Assembly (NCBI GenBank): GCA_003116975.1
Contig: BGKB01000091.1
Coordinates: 235,509-299,508 of the forward strand
DNA length: 64,000 nt
DNA from: Aurantiochytrium sp. KH105
Taxonomy: Eukaryota; Sar; Bigyra; Thraustochytrida; Thraustochytriidae
Direction: 5' to 3'
Shown: in pieces, positions 55,301 to 64,000 of the stretch
Position numbering within the stretch: position 1 is the stretch's first letter
Layout of the letters: the number at the start of each line of letters is the position of its first letter
Program-made: the position numbers and the translations under genes
Notes under the pieces: model-generated
The model's database searches: none
Told to the model about the DNA's origin: nothing
What the model saw: only the letters and a program-made list of their open reading frames with translations

Positions 55301-58300
55301 TCGTCACATCGCCACTTGACGTCGCAGATCCAGAGCCAGACGTAAGCGAAATCGATCCGCCCGAAAGTGCAGACGATGCCCCGGCACTGAGTGAGATGAG
55401 TCCACCCGCACCGCTATCGCCTCCACCAACAGAGAGAGTGATGTCGCCACCCTTACCGCTCGAAGGAACTCCGGTCGTCAGACTCACGCTGCCAGAATTG
55501 CCTGAGGTGGTCGCGCCAGTCAAGAGCGAGATAGTCCCTGATACACCACTGGCGCCACCATCGGCTGTAACCAGGTCGATGCTTCCTGAAGAGGTCGCTG
55601 TACCCACTCCACTTGTCAGCGTGATGGCACCACCAGCACCAGCAGATACTGCGTCGCCACCCGTGATAGACACTGAGCCGCCAGCACCAGATACAGTACT
55701 CGCGCCACCAGTAATGGAAACAGCGCCACCAGCAGACGCCGAAGCGCTCGTCGCACCAGCAGTCACAGTCACGGCGCCGCCAGTTCCACTGTCCCCGGTA
55801 CCGACACTCATCGTGATCGCGCCGCCAGCTCCACCGCCGGCCGCGCCTGATTGCATCAGAATCGCGCCAGATGCAGCACCCGACGTAGTTCCTGACGAGA
55901 GTGTGATCGCACCTGAAGCACCGCTCGTGCTTCCTCCGGCAGCCGTCGAAACAGAGATAGCGCCACTTGCNCCCTTGCCACTTCCGGTGCTTGTGCCAGT
56001 TGTCAACGCAATGCCGCCAGTGTCTCCTGCAGCTGCACCACCAGTGGTGATGGCAACCTTGCCACTTACACCACCTGAGCCTCCAGCCAGAGTGCTGATC
56101 GTCACATCGCCACTTGACGTCGCAGATCCAGAGCCAGACGTAAGCGAAATCGATCCGCCCGAAAGTGCAGACGATGCCCCGGCACTGAGTGAGATGAGTC
56201 CACCCGCACCGCTATCGCCTCCACCAACAGAGAGAGTGATGTCGCCACCCTTACCGCTCGAAGGAACTCCGGTCGTCAGACTCACGCTGCCAGAATTGCC
56301 TGAGGTGGTCGCGCCAGTCAAGAGCGAGATAGTCCCTGATACACCACTGGCGCCACCATCGGCTGTAACCAGGTCGATGCTTCCTGAAGAGGTCGCTGTA
56401 CCCACTCCACTTGTCAGCGTGATGGCACCACCAGCACCAGCAGATACTGCGTCGCCACCCGTGATAGACACTGAGCCGCCAGCACCAGATACAGTACTCG
56501 CGCCACCAGTAATGGAAACAGCGCCACCAGCAGACGCCGAAGCGCTCGTCGCACCAGCAGTCACAGTCACGGCGCCGCCAGTTCCACTGTCCCCGGTACC
56601 GACACTCATCGTGATCGCGCCGCCAGCTCCACCGCCGGCCGCGCCTGATTGCATCAGAATCGCGCCAGATGCAGCACCCGACGTAGTTCCTGACGAGAGT
56701 GTGATCGCACCTGAAGCACCGCTCGTGCTTCCTCCGGCAGCCGTCGAAACAGAGATAGCGCCACTTGCCGATGTAGTAGATCCTGCACCCGAAGTCAACG
56801 TGATGTCTCCGCCAGCTGCAGACGCGTCGCTCGTAGATCCAGCAGTCACCGTCACCACACCGCCTGCGCCAGTCGCAGCGCTGCCCACAGACACCGTCAC
56901 GTCGCCTCCCTTGCCAGATGTCGTAGCCCCGCCTGTCGAGAGCTGAATGCTGCCAGTATTCGCACCATCAGCAGCGCCCGTCGACAAAATCAAAGATCCA
57001 CTCACGCCAGCGCCGCCGTCGGCAGAAGAGATCGTCACACCGCCACTTGCACCGCCCGTGTCGGCGCCACTCGTCAACGTCACATCACCGCCATTCGCAC
57101 CACTGCCAGCGCCCGCAGCAAGTGACAAGTCACCACCGATGCCGGCCGTCCCCGTACCAGCTCCGGCCGTCACGGTCACACTGCCACCAGTCATACTGCT
57201 GGCACTCGTCGCACCTGCCTTGATGTCAACAAACCCGCCGGCACCGCTGTTGCCAGTGCCAACGCTCAGCCTCACAGCGCCACCAGCACCACCACTTGCT
57301 GCGCCCGTCTCAAGCGTAATGCCGCCAGTGCTACCCGACCCACTTGTTGTGACTCCAGTGTTCACGATCACAGATCCAGACACACCCGTACCCGAACCAG
57401 CACCAGATGCAATCGTCACATCGCCGCTGCTCGTGCTCGAGCTCGCGCCAGACGTGAGCGTGATCTTACCGCCGCTTCCGGCACTCGAGGCGCCCGCAGT
57501 GATGCTCACATCTCCACCAGCGCCAGACGCGCCACCACCAACGAGCAACGTCAAGTCACCGCCCTTGCCGGTGCTAGAGCTCGTTCCAGTGGTCAGAGAG
57601 ATGACTCCAGTACTCGCCGAAGCCGCGCCGGTAGAGACAGACACATCTCCACTTACGCCAGTTCCGCCAGCCGCAGAGCCAATCGACACAGCGCCACTGG
57701 CGCCGGTTGTATCGGCACCAGTGAGCAATGTAATTCCGCCACCGATGGCACCGCTTCCAGCGCCACCGGTCAAGGTTACAGCTCCGCCCGTGTTGGTTCC
57801 ACCCGTTGAAGCAGCTCCACCGGTAAGAGCAACATTTCCGCCAATGCCAGAAGCAAATGTAGTGGCACCAGCTGTCAAGGTAACATCGCCACCATTGCCG
57901 GAGACGCCGTTACCAACGCTCAACGTGATCCCTCCGCCGGTGCCCGAGTTGGTTGATGCGCCAGTGAGAATCTGTACCTCACCAGTTGTGCCACCACCAG
58001 CATCTCCGGTCGTGAGTGTGATCGCGCCAGAGTTACCAGTGGTGCCGCCGTCAGCAGTCAGAAGATCAATGCTACCGCTGGACGTCGCCGAGCTCTGCCC
58101 AGAAGTCAGCGAGATCGTTCCACCAAGAGCGCTCGCACTCGTGGCACCGGCCGTAAGACTCACCGCGCCACCAGCGCCACTCACTCCACTGCCGACAGAC
58201 AACGTAACTGCACCACCGGTGCCGCCAGATGTCGAAGCGCCACTTGAAAGCAAGATAGCGCCGCTATCACCTCCTCCTGCATCGCCAGTCGAGACAGTCA

Positions 58301-61300
58301 TAGCCCCACTCACACTACCGCCGCCGGCAGTAGAGATGGTCGCGGCTCCGCTGGCTCCGCCCGTGTCTGCTCCAGTGGTGATCGTCACCGCACCACCAAT
58401 CGCACCGTTGCCCGCTCCCGCAGTCAAGCTGACCGCTCCTCCGGTGCCCGCTGTACCAGTTGCAGCACCAGCTGTTATAGCTACTGCACCACCAGCATTG
58501 GTACCTGCACTCGTCGCTCCAGCAGTCACAGTCACGGCGCCACCAGTTCCAGTGTCACCGGTACCGACACTCATCGTGATCGCGCCGCCAGCTCCACCGC
58601 CGGCCGCGCCTGATTGCATCAGAATCGCGCCAGATGCAGCAGCACCCAACGTAGTTCCTGAAGAGAGTGTGATCGCACCTGAAGCACCGCTCGTGCTTCC
58701 TCCGGCAGCCGTCGAAAGAGAGATGGCGCCACTCGCCGATGTAGTAGATCCTGCACCCGAAGTCAACGTGATGTCTCCGCCAGCTGCAGACGCGTCGCTC
58801 GTAGATCCAGCAGTCACCGTCACCACGCCGCCTGCGCCAGTCGCAGCACTGCCCACAGACACCGTCACGTCGCCTCCCTTGCCCGATGTCGTAGCCCCGC
58901 CTGTCGAGAGCTGAATGCTGCCAGTATTCGCACCATCAGCAGCGCCCGTCGACAAAATCAAAGATCCACTCACGCCAGCGCCGCCGTCGGCAGAAGAGAT
59001 CGTCACACCGCCACTTGCACCGCCCGTGTCGGCGCCACTCGTCAATGTCACAGCACCGCCACTGGCGCCGTTGCCAGCGCCTGCAGCAAGTGACAAGTCG
59101 CCACCGGTGCCGGCCGTGCCCGTACCAGCTCCGGCCGTCACGGTCATACTTCCGCCGGTACTGGAGCCCGCAGATGTTGCTCCTGCCTTGATGTCAACAA
59201 GCCCGCCGGCACCGCTGTTGCCAGTGCCAACGCTCAGCCTCACAGCGCCACCAGCACCAGTACTTGCTGCGCCCGTTTCAAGCGTAATGCCGCCAGTGCT
59301 ACCCGACCCACTTGTTGTGACTCCAGTGTTCACGATCACAGATCCAGACACACCCGTACCCGAACCAGCACCAGATGCAATCGTCACATCGCCGCTGCTC
59401 GTGCTCGAGCTCGCGCCAGACGTGAGCGTGATCTTACCGCCGCTTCCGGCACTCGAGGCGCCCGCAGTGATGCTCACATCTCCACCAGCGCCAGACGCGC
59501 CACCACCAACGAGCAACGTCAAGTCACCGCCCTTGCCGGTGCTAGAGCTCGTTCCAGTGGTCAGAGAGATGCCTCCAGTACTCGCTGAAGCCGCGCCGGT
59601 AGAGACAGACACATCTCCACTTACGCCAGTTCCGCCAGCCTCAGAGCCAATCGCCACAGCGCCACTGGCGCCGGTCGTATCGGCACCAGTCATCAATGTA
59701 ATTCCGCCACCAATGGCACCGTTTCCAGCGCCACCGGTCAAGGTTACAGCTCCGCCCGTGTTGGTTCCACCCGTTGAAGCAGCTCCACCGGTAAGAACAA
59801 CATTTCCGCCAATGCCAGAAGCAAATGTAGTGGCACCAGCTGTCAAGGTAACATCGCCACCATTGCCGGAGACGCCGTTACCAACGCTTAACGTGATCCC
59901 TCCGCCGGTGCCCGAGTTTGTAGACGCGCCAGTAAGAATATTAACCTCACCAGTCGTGCCACCACCAGCACCGCCGGTCGTGAGTGTGATCGCGCCAGAG
60001 TTACCAGTGGTGCCGCCGTCAGCAGTCAGAAGATCAATGCTACCGCTGGACGTCGCCGAGCTCTGCCCAGAAGTCAGCGAGATCGTTCCACCAAGAGCGC
60101 TCGCACTCGTGGCACCGGCCGTAAGACTCACCGCGCCACCAGCGCCACTCACTCCACTGCCGACAGACAACGTAACTGCACCACCGGTGCCGCCAGATGT
60201 CGAAGCGCCACTTGAAAGCAAGATAGCGCCGCTATCACCTCCACCTGCATCGCCAGTCGAGACAGTCATAGCCCCACTCACACTACCGCCGCCGGCAGTA
60301 GAGATGGTCGCGGCTCCGCTGGCTCCGCCCGTGTCTGCTCCAGTGGTGATCGTCACCGCACCACCAAACGCACCGTTGCCCGCTCCCGCAGTCAAGCTGA
60401 CAGCTCCTCCGGTGCCCGCTGTACCAGTTGCAGCACCAGCTGTTATAGCTACTGCACCACCAGCATTGGTACCTGCACTCGTCGCTCCAGCAGTCACAGT
60501 CACGGCGCCACCAGTTCCAGTGTCACCGGTACCGACACTCATCGTGATCGCGCCGCCAGCTCCACCGCCGGCCGCGCCTGATTGCATCAGAATCGCGCCA
60601 GATGCAGCAGCACCCGACGTACTTCCTGACGAGAGTGTGATCGCACCTGAAGCACCGCTCGTGCTTCCTCCGGCAGCCGTCGAAAGAGAGATAGCGCCAC
60701 TTGCCGATGTAGTAGATCCTGCACCCGAAGTCAACGTGATGTCTCCGCCAGCTGCAGACGCGTCGCTCGTAGATCCAGCAGTCACCGTCACCACACCGCC
60801 TGCGCCAGTCGCAGCACTGCCCACAGACACCGTCACGTCGCCTCCCTTGCCCGATGTCGTCGCCCCGCCTGTCGAGAGCTGAATGCTGCCAGTATTCGCA
60901 CTCACAGCAGTGCCCGTCGACAAAATCAAAGATCCACTCACGCCAGCGCCGCCGTCGGCAGAAGAGATCGTCACACCGCCACTTGCACCGCCCGTGTCCG
61001 CGCCACTCGTCAATGTCACAGCACCGCCACTGGCGCCGTTGCCAGCGCCTGCAGCAAGTGACAAGTCGCCACCGATGCCGGCCGTCCCCGTACCAGCTCC
61101 GGCCGTCACGGTCATACTTCCACCCGTACTGGAGCCCGCAGATGTCGCACCTGCCTTGATATCAACAAGCCCGCCGGCACCGCTGTTGCCAGTGCCAACG
61201 CTCAGCCTCACAGCGCCACCAGCACCACCACTTGCTGCGCCCGTCTCAAGCGTAATGCCGCCAGTGCTACCCGACCCACTTGTTGTGACTCCAGTGTTCA

Positions 61301-64000
61301 CGATCACAGATCCAGACACACCTGTACCCGAACCAGCGCCAGATGCAATCGTCACATCGCCGCTGCTCGTGCTCGAGCTCGCGCCAGACGTGAGCGTGAT
61401 CTTACCGCCGCTTCCGGCACTCGAGGCGCCCGCAGTGATGCTCACATCTCCACCAGCGCCAGACGCGCCACCACCAACGAGCAACGTCAGGTCACCGCCC
61501 TTGCCGGTACTAGAGCTCGTTCCAGTCGTCAGAGAGATGCCTCCAGTACTCGCCGAAGCCGCGCCGGTAGAGACAGACACATCCCCACTTACGCCAGTTC
61601 CGCCAGCCGCAGAGCCAATCGACACAGCGCCACTGGCGCCGGTCGTATCCGCACCAGTCATCAATGTAATTCCGCCACCGGAGGCACCGCTTCCAGCGCC
61701 ACCGGTCAAGGTTACAGCTCCGCCCGTGTTGGTTCCACCCGTTGAAGCAGCTCCACCCGTAAGAGCGACCTTACCGCCACTGACCGAAGCATCTGTAGTA
61801 GCGCCAGCAGTGATCGTCACGTCGCTGCCAGCTCCGGAATCGCCATTACCGACACTCAACGTGATCGCACCGCCAGCTCCGCCTGTTGCGGCTCCCGTTT
61901 GAACCAGAATCGTCCCAGTGCTATCCGCTGCAGCAGTACCAGTTGAGAGCGTGATGGCGCCCGACAGACCGCTCGAGCTGCCACCAACTTCTGTCTCAAG
62001 CAAGATCGCACCACTCGCAGTCGTCGTCGACCCTGCTCCAGATGTCAGCGTGACTCCGCCGCCAGCTGCCGCGCCACTCGTCGCGCCGGCAGTGATGCTC
62101 ACTGCACCGCCAGCTCCTGAGGTACCGCCACCAACACTGAAAGTCAGATCGCCACCCTTGCCACTGCCGGTGCTTGTGCCAGTTGTCAACGCAATGCCGC
62201 CAGTGTCTCCTGCAGCTGCACCGCCCGTGGTAATGGCAACCTTGCCACTCACACCACCTGAGCCTCCAGCCAGCGTACTGATCGTCACATCGCCACTTGA
62301 CGTCGCAGATCCAGAGCCGGATGTAAGCGAAATCGATCCGCCCGAAAGTGCAGACGATGCTCCTGCACTGAGTGAGATGAGCCCTCCCGCGCCACTATCG
62401 CCTCCACCAACAGAGAGAGTGATGTCGCCACCCTTACCGCTCGAAGGATCTCCGGTCGTCAGACTCACGCTGCCAGAATCGCCTGAAGTGGTCGCGCCAG
62501 TCAAGAGCGAGATGGTTCCTGATACACCACTGGCGCCACCATCGGCTGTAACGAGGTCAATGTTTCCTGAAGAGGTCGCTGTACCCTCTCCACTTGTCAG
62601 CGTGATGGCACCACCAGCGCCAACAGATGTCGAAGCGCCACCCGTAATAGACACAGAGCCGCCAGCACCAGATACAGTACTCTCACCACCGGTAATGGAG
62701 ACAGCGCCACCAGCAGACGCCGAAGCGCTCGTCGCACCAGCAGTCACAGTCACGGCGCCGCCAGTTCCAGTGTTACCACTTCCAACACTCATCGTGATCG
62801 CGCCTCCTGCTCCGCCGGTGGCCGCGCCTGATTGCATCAGAATCGCGCCAGATGCAGCACCCGACGTAGTTCCAGAAGAGAGTGTGATAGTGCCAGAAGA
62901 GCCGCTTGTGCTGCCACCAACTTCCGTCTCAAGTAAGATGGCACCACTCGCAGTCGTCGTCGACCCCGCTCCAGATGTCAGCGTGATTTCGCCGCCAGCT
63001 GCCGCGCCACTCGTCGCGCCGGCCGTGATGCTCACGGCCCCGCCAGCTCCGGAGGTACCGCCACCGACACTGAAAGTCAGATCGCCACCCTTGCCACTGC
63101 CGGTGCTCGTGCCAGTTGTCAACGCAATGCCGCCAGTGTCTCCTGCAGCTGCACCGCCCGTGGTAATGGCAACCTTGCCACTCACACCACCTGAGCCTCC
63201 AGCCAGCGTACTGATCGTCACATCGCCACTTGACGTCGCAGATCCAGAGCCAGACGTAAGCGAAATCGATCCGCCCGAAAGTGCAGACGATGCTCCTGCA
63301 CTGAGTGAGATGAGCCCTCCCGCGCCACTATCGCCTCCACCAACAGAGAGAGTGATGTCGCCACCCTTACCGCTCGAAGGATCTCCGGTCGTCAGACTCA
63401 CGCTGCCAGAATCGCCTGAAGTGGTCGCGCCAGTCAAGAGCGAGATGGTTCCTGATACACCAGTGGCGCCACCATCGGCTGTAACGAGGTCAATGTTTCC
63501 TGAAGAGGTCGCTGTACCCTCTCCGCTTGTCAGCGTGATGGCACCACCAGAGTCACCAGATGCACCAACACCACCCGTAATAGACACTGAGCCACCAGCA
63601 CCAGATACAGTACTCGCACCACCAGTGATGGAAACAGCACCACCAACAGACGCCGAAGCGCTCGTCGCACCAGCAGTCACGGTCACGGCGCCGCCCGTTC
63701 CAGTGTTACCACTTCCAACACTCATCGTGATCGCGCCTCCTGCTCCGCCGGTGGCCGCGCCTGATTGCATCAGAATCGCGCCAGATGCAGCACCCGACGT
63801 AGTTCCAGAAGAGAGTGTGAGAGTACCAGAAGAGCCGCTTGTGCTGCCACCAATCTCTGTCTCAAGCAAGATCGCACCACTCGCAGTCGTCGTCGACCCT
63901 GCTCCAGATGTCAGTGTGATTCCGCCGCCAGCTGCCGCGCCACTCGTGGCACCAGCAGTGATGCTCACGGCCCCGCCAGCTCCGGAGGTACCGCTACCAA
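34324..64000 (-). CDS. Giant Gly/Ser/Thr-rich repeat protein (5' partial)
   Basis: The minus-strand frame runs from the right edge (first codons give GSGTSGAGGAVSI) to TAA at 34324-34326. After discounting two duplicated contig ends it encodes about 9,300 residues in the window. It consists of units of about 15-20 residues of the form GG-x-[VIL]-[TS]-[LIV]-[TS]-x-G-A-x3-6, made mostly of Gly, Ser, Thr, Ala, Val, Leu, Ile and some Asp. Cys and Trp are absent from the repeats and other aromatics are rare. Regular hydrophobic pairs between Gly-rich turns suggest a beta-solenoid or fibrous surface protein. The repeats break near 35065-35330 (KDAAGNTVQTIG, DSYGQNGLALAASLYD), and the last 97 residues form a separate domain. 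The N at 49313 shifts the frame; merging the flanking duplicate restores one frame. Extracellular location is inferred; the N-terminus is outside the window. Confidence 0.85.
34327..34680 (-). other. Non-repetitive C-terminal domain, phage-fibre-like
   Basis: The repeats end in AASTEVARFTSTGLQLGG, then a domain of about 97 residues: GSITIDASATTIASGGES, TYTATVTGASEGDFVFVTPP, then ILWNSWASAGGIAVRISN and WKYTVLVFSADGTC. The order 'T-x-T-V-T-G-A-x2-G-D-x-V-x-V-x-P-P', a W-x-x-A-x-x-G-I-x-V-R-[IL]-x-N strand and a final W-[KR]-x-[TR]-V strand is typical of a small beta-sandwich found at the ends of many phage tail, head or fibre proteins. 'EVARFTSTGL' is likewise common just before such ends. Resemblance is by recalled pattern, not by alignment. 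Confidence 0.55.
38830..40870 (-). repeat. Three tandem ~648-bp modules near the 3' end of the giant gene
   Basis: The landmark 'tgagccagaagtgaacgac' occurs at 39481, 40126 and 40774, spacings 645 and 648 bp (215 and 216 residues). Parts of the copies are identical over hundreds of bases, while the segment encoding SSFASGGGG versus SSAASSAAG differs, so the modules are mosaics. Confidence 0.85.
48304..50322. other. Assembly join: single N at 49313 with ~1-kb near-identical flanks
   Basis: Sequence left of the N (about 48304-49312) recurs to its right (about 49314-50322) at a constant offset of 1010 bp with only a few mismatches (for example gtacttcctg versus gtagttcctg). 1010 is not a multiple of three, so the giant frame appears broken here. 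Confidence 0.8.
50861..53660 (-). repeat. Tandem 933-bp modules, three spacings
   Basis: The plus-strand landmark 'tggcgcccgacagaccgctc' occurs at 50861, 51794 and 52727, and a diverged counterpart (tcgcacctgaggcaccgctc) at 53660, each exactly 933 bp apart (311 residues). The module encodes the VSITGGASTVSGAGGSVSI segment. Confidence 0.92.
55174..56768. other. Assembly join: single N at 55971 with a 797-bp duplicate
   Basis: 55174-55970 is repeated at 55972-56768; every line I compared is identical. With the N the insertion is 798 bp, a multiple of three, so the frame is kept by chance. Confidence 0.85.
61968..64000 (-). repeat. Second 933-bp tandem array, running off the window
   Basis: Equivalent positions at 61968, 62901 and 63834 are 933 bp apart. 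The array is open at the right edge, so its copy number is unknown. Confidence 0.88.

Larger units (their letters stand above)
42620..64000 (-). repeat. Higher-order repeat array of the giant gene
   Basis: The same landmark (plus-strand 'atgctgccagtattcgca') starts at 42620, 44582, 46823, 48785, 49795, 53902, 56947, 58915 and 60883. Omitting the two assembly duplications, the spacings are 1962, 2241, 1962, 4107, 2247, 1968 and 1968 bp. These equal a core of 1308 bp (or 1314 bp where a two-residue TS insertion is present) plus 654, 933 or 3 x 933 bp. All are multiples of three. Confidence 0.9.

Noticed and set aside
35348..61902. Large Pro/Ala-rich ORFs on the plus strand as genes
   Set aside because: They are interrupted at module boundaries, begin at the same repeated ATG, and lie exactly antisense to an uninterrupted frame that has a sensible unique C-terminal domain.
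34324..64000. Bacterial contamination as the source of the giant repeat gene
   Set aside because: It is contiguous with intron-containing eukaryotic genes and shares the same tetranucleotide tract class next to its stop codon; a transfer origin of its end domain remains possible.
42620..64000. CRISPR or satellite array
   Set aside because: Repeat periods are multiples of three, keep a reading frame and encode a regular protein pattern; no constant short repeat with unique spacers.

Overview
The window reads as nuclear DNA of a GC-rich, intron-poor unicellular eukaryote. The genes are eukaryote-specific (eIF3L, CBP20, centrin, VAP, PRA1, a DENN/RGS protein), packed about 0.2 to 1.8 kb apart. 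The four introns I can define are short (101-212 bp), with GTAAGT, GTACGT or GTAGGT donors and CTRAY-like branch points. Centrin plus a CCDC180-like coiled-coil protein suggests a flagellated stage. My best guess is a thraustochytrid or other labyrinthulomycete stramenopile. That is inference from gene style, not from a phylogeny.

Layout, left part (1-34,300): a CASTOR-like ACT-repeat protein (+, 5' end outside the window); a PRA1-family Rab acceptor (-); a 1,922-residue RGS-PDZ-DENN protein (+); eIF3L (+); nuclear cap-binding subunit CBP20 (+); a 1,945-residue CCDC180-like protein (-); a ROK-family sugar kinase lacking the family's zinc cysteines (+); VAP (-, one intron); centrin (+, first exon is only the ATG); an unrecognised 1,821-residue protein (+); and an MTFP1-like mitochondrial fission protein (-, three exons). 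Most are housekeeping, trafficking or flagellar genes in no obvious operon-like order. Two divergent pairs (PRA1/DENN and CCDC180/ROK) share GC-rich intergenic regions.

Right part (34,324-64,000): one enormous reading frame on the minus strand, running off the right edge. It encodes about 9,300 or more residues of Gly/Ser/Thr/Ala/Val-rich short repeats, probably a beta-solenoid. It ends in a small non-repetitive C-terminal domain resembling the terminal beta-sandwich of phage tail or fibre proteins. The repeats have a clear higher-order structure: a core of 1,308 or 1,314 bp followed by either one 654-bp module or one to three or more 933-bp modules. Nearer the stop codon the repeats are more diverged and include a 645-648 bp module. 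Two single-N positions (49,313 and 55,971) are each flanked by duplicated sequence and look like unmerged contig ends. The first causes an apparent frameshift that disappears if the overlap is merged. Long Pro-rich open frames on the plus strand are shadows of this gene.

No tRNA, rRNA, CRISPR array or transposase gene was found. Several (GCAA)n/(CTTG)n tetranucleotide tracts lie in introns or next to genes, one of them touching the stop codon of the giant gene.
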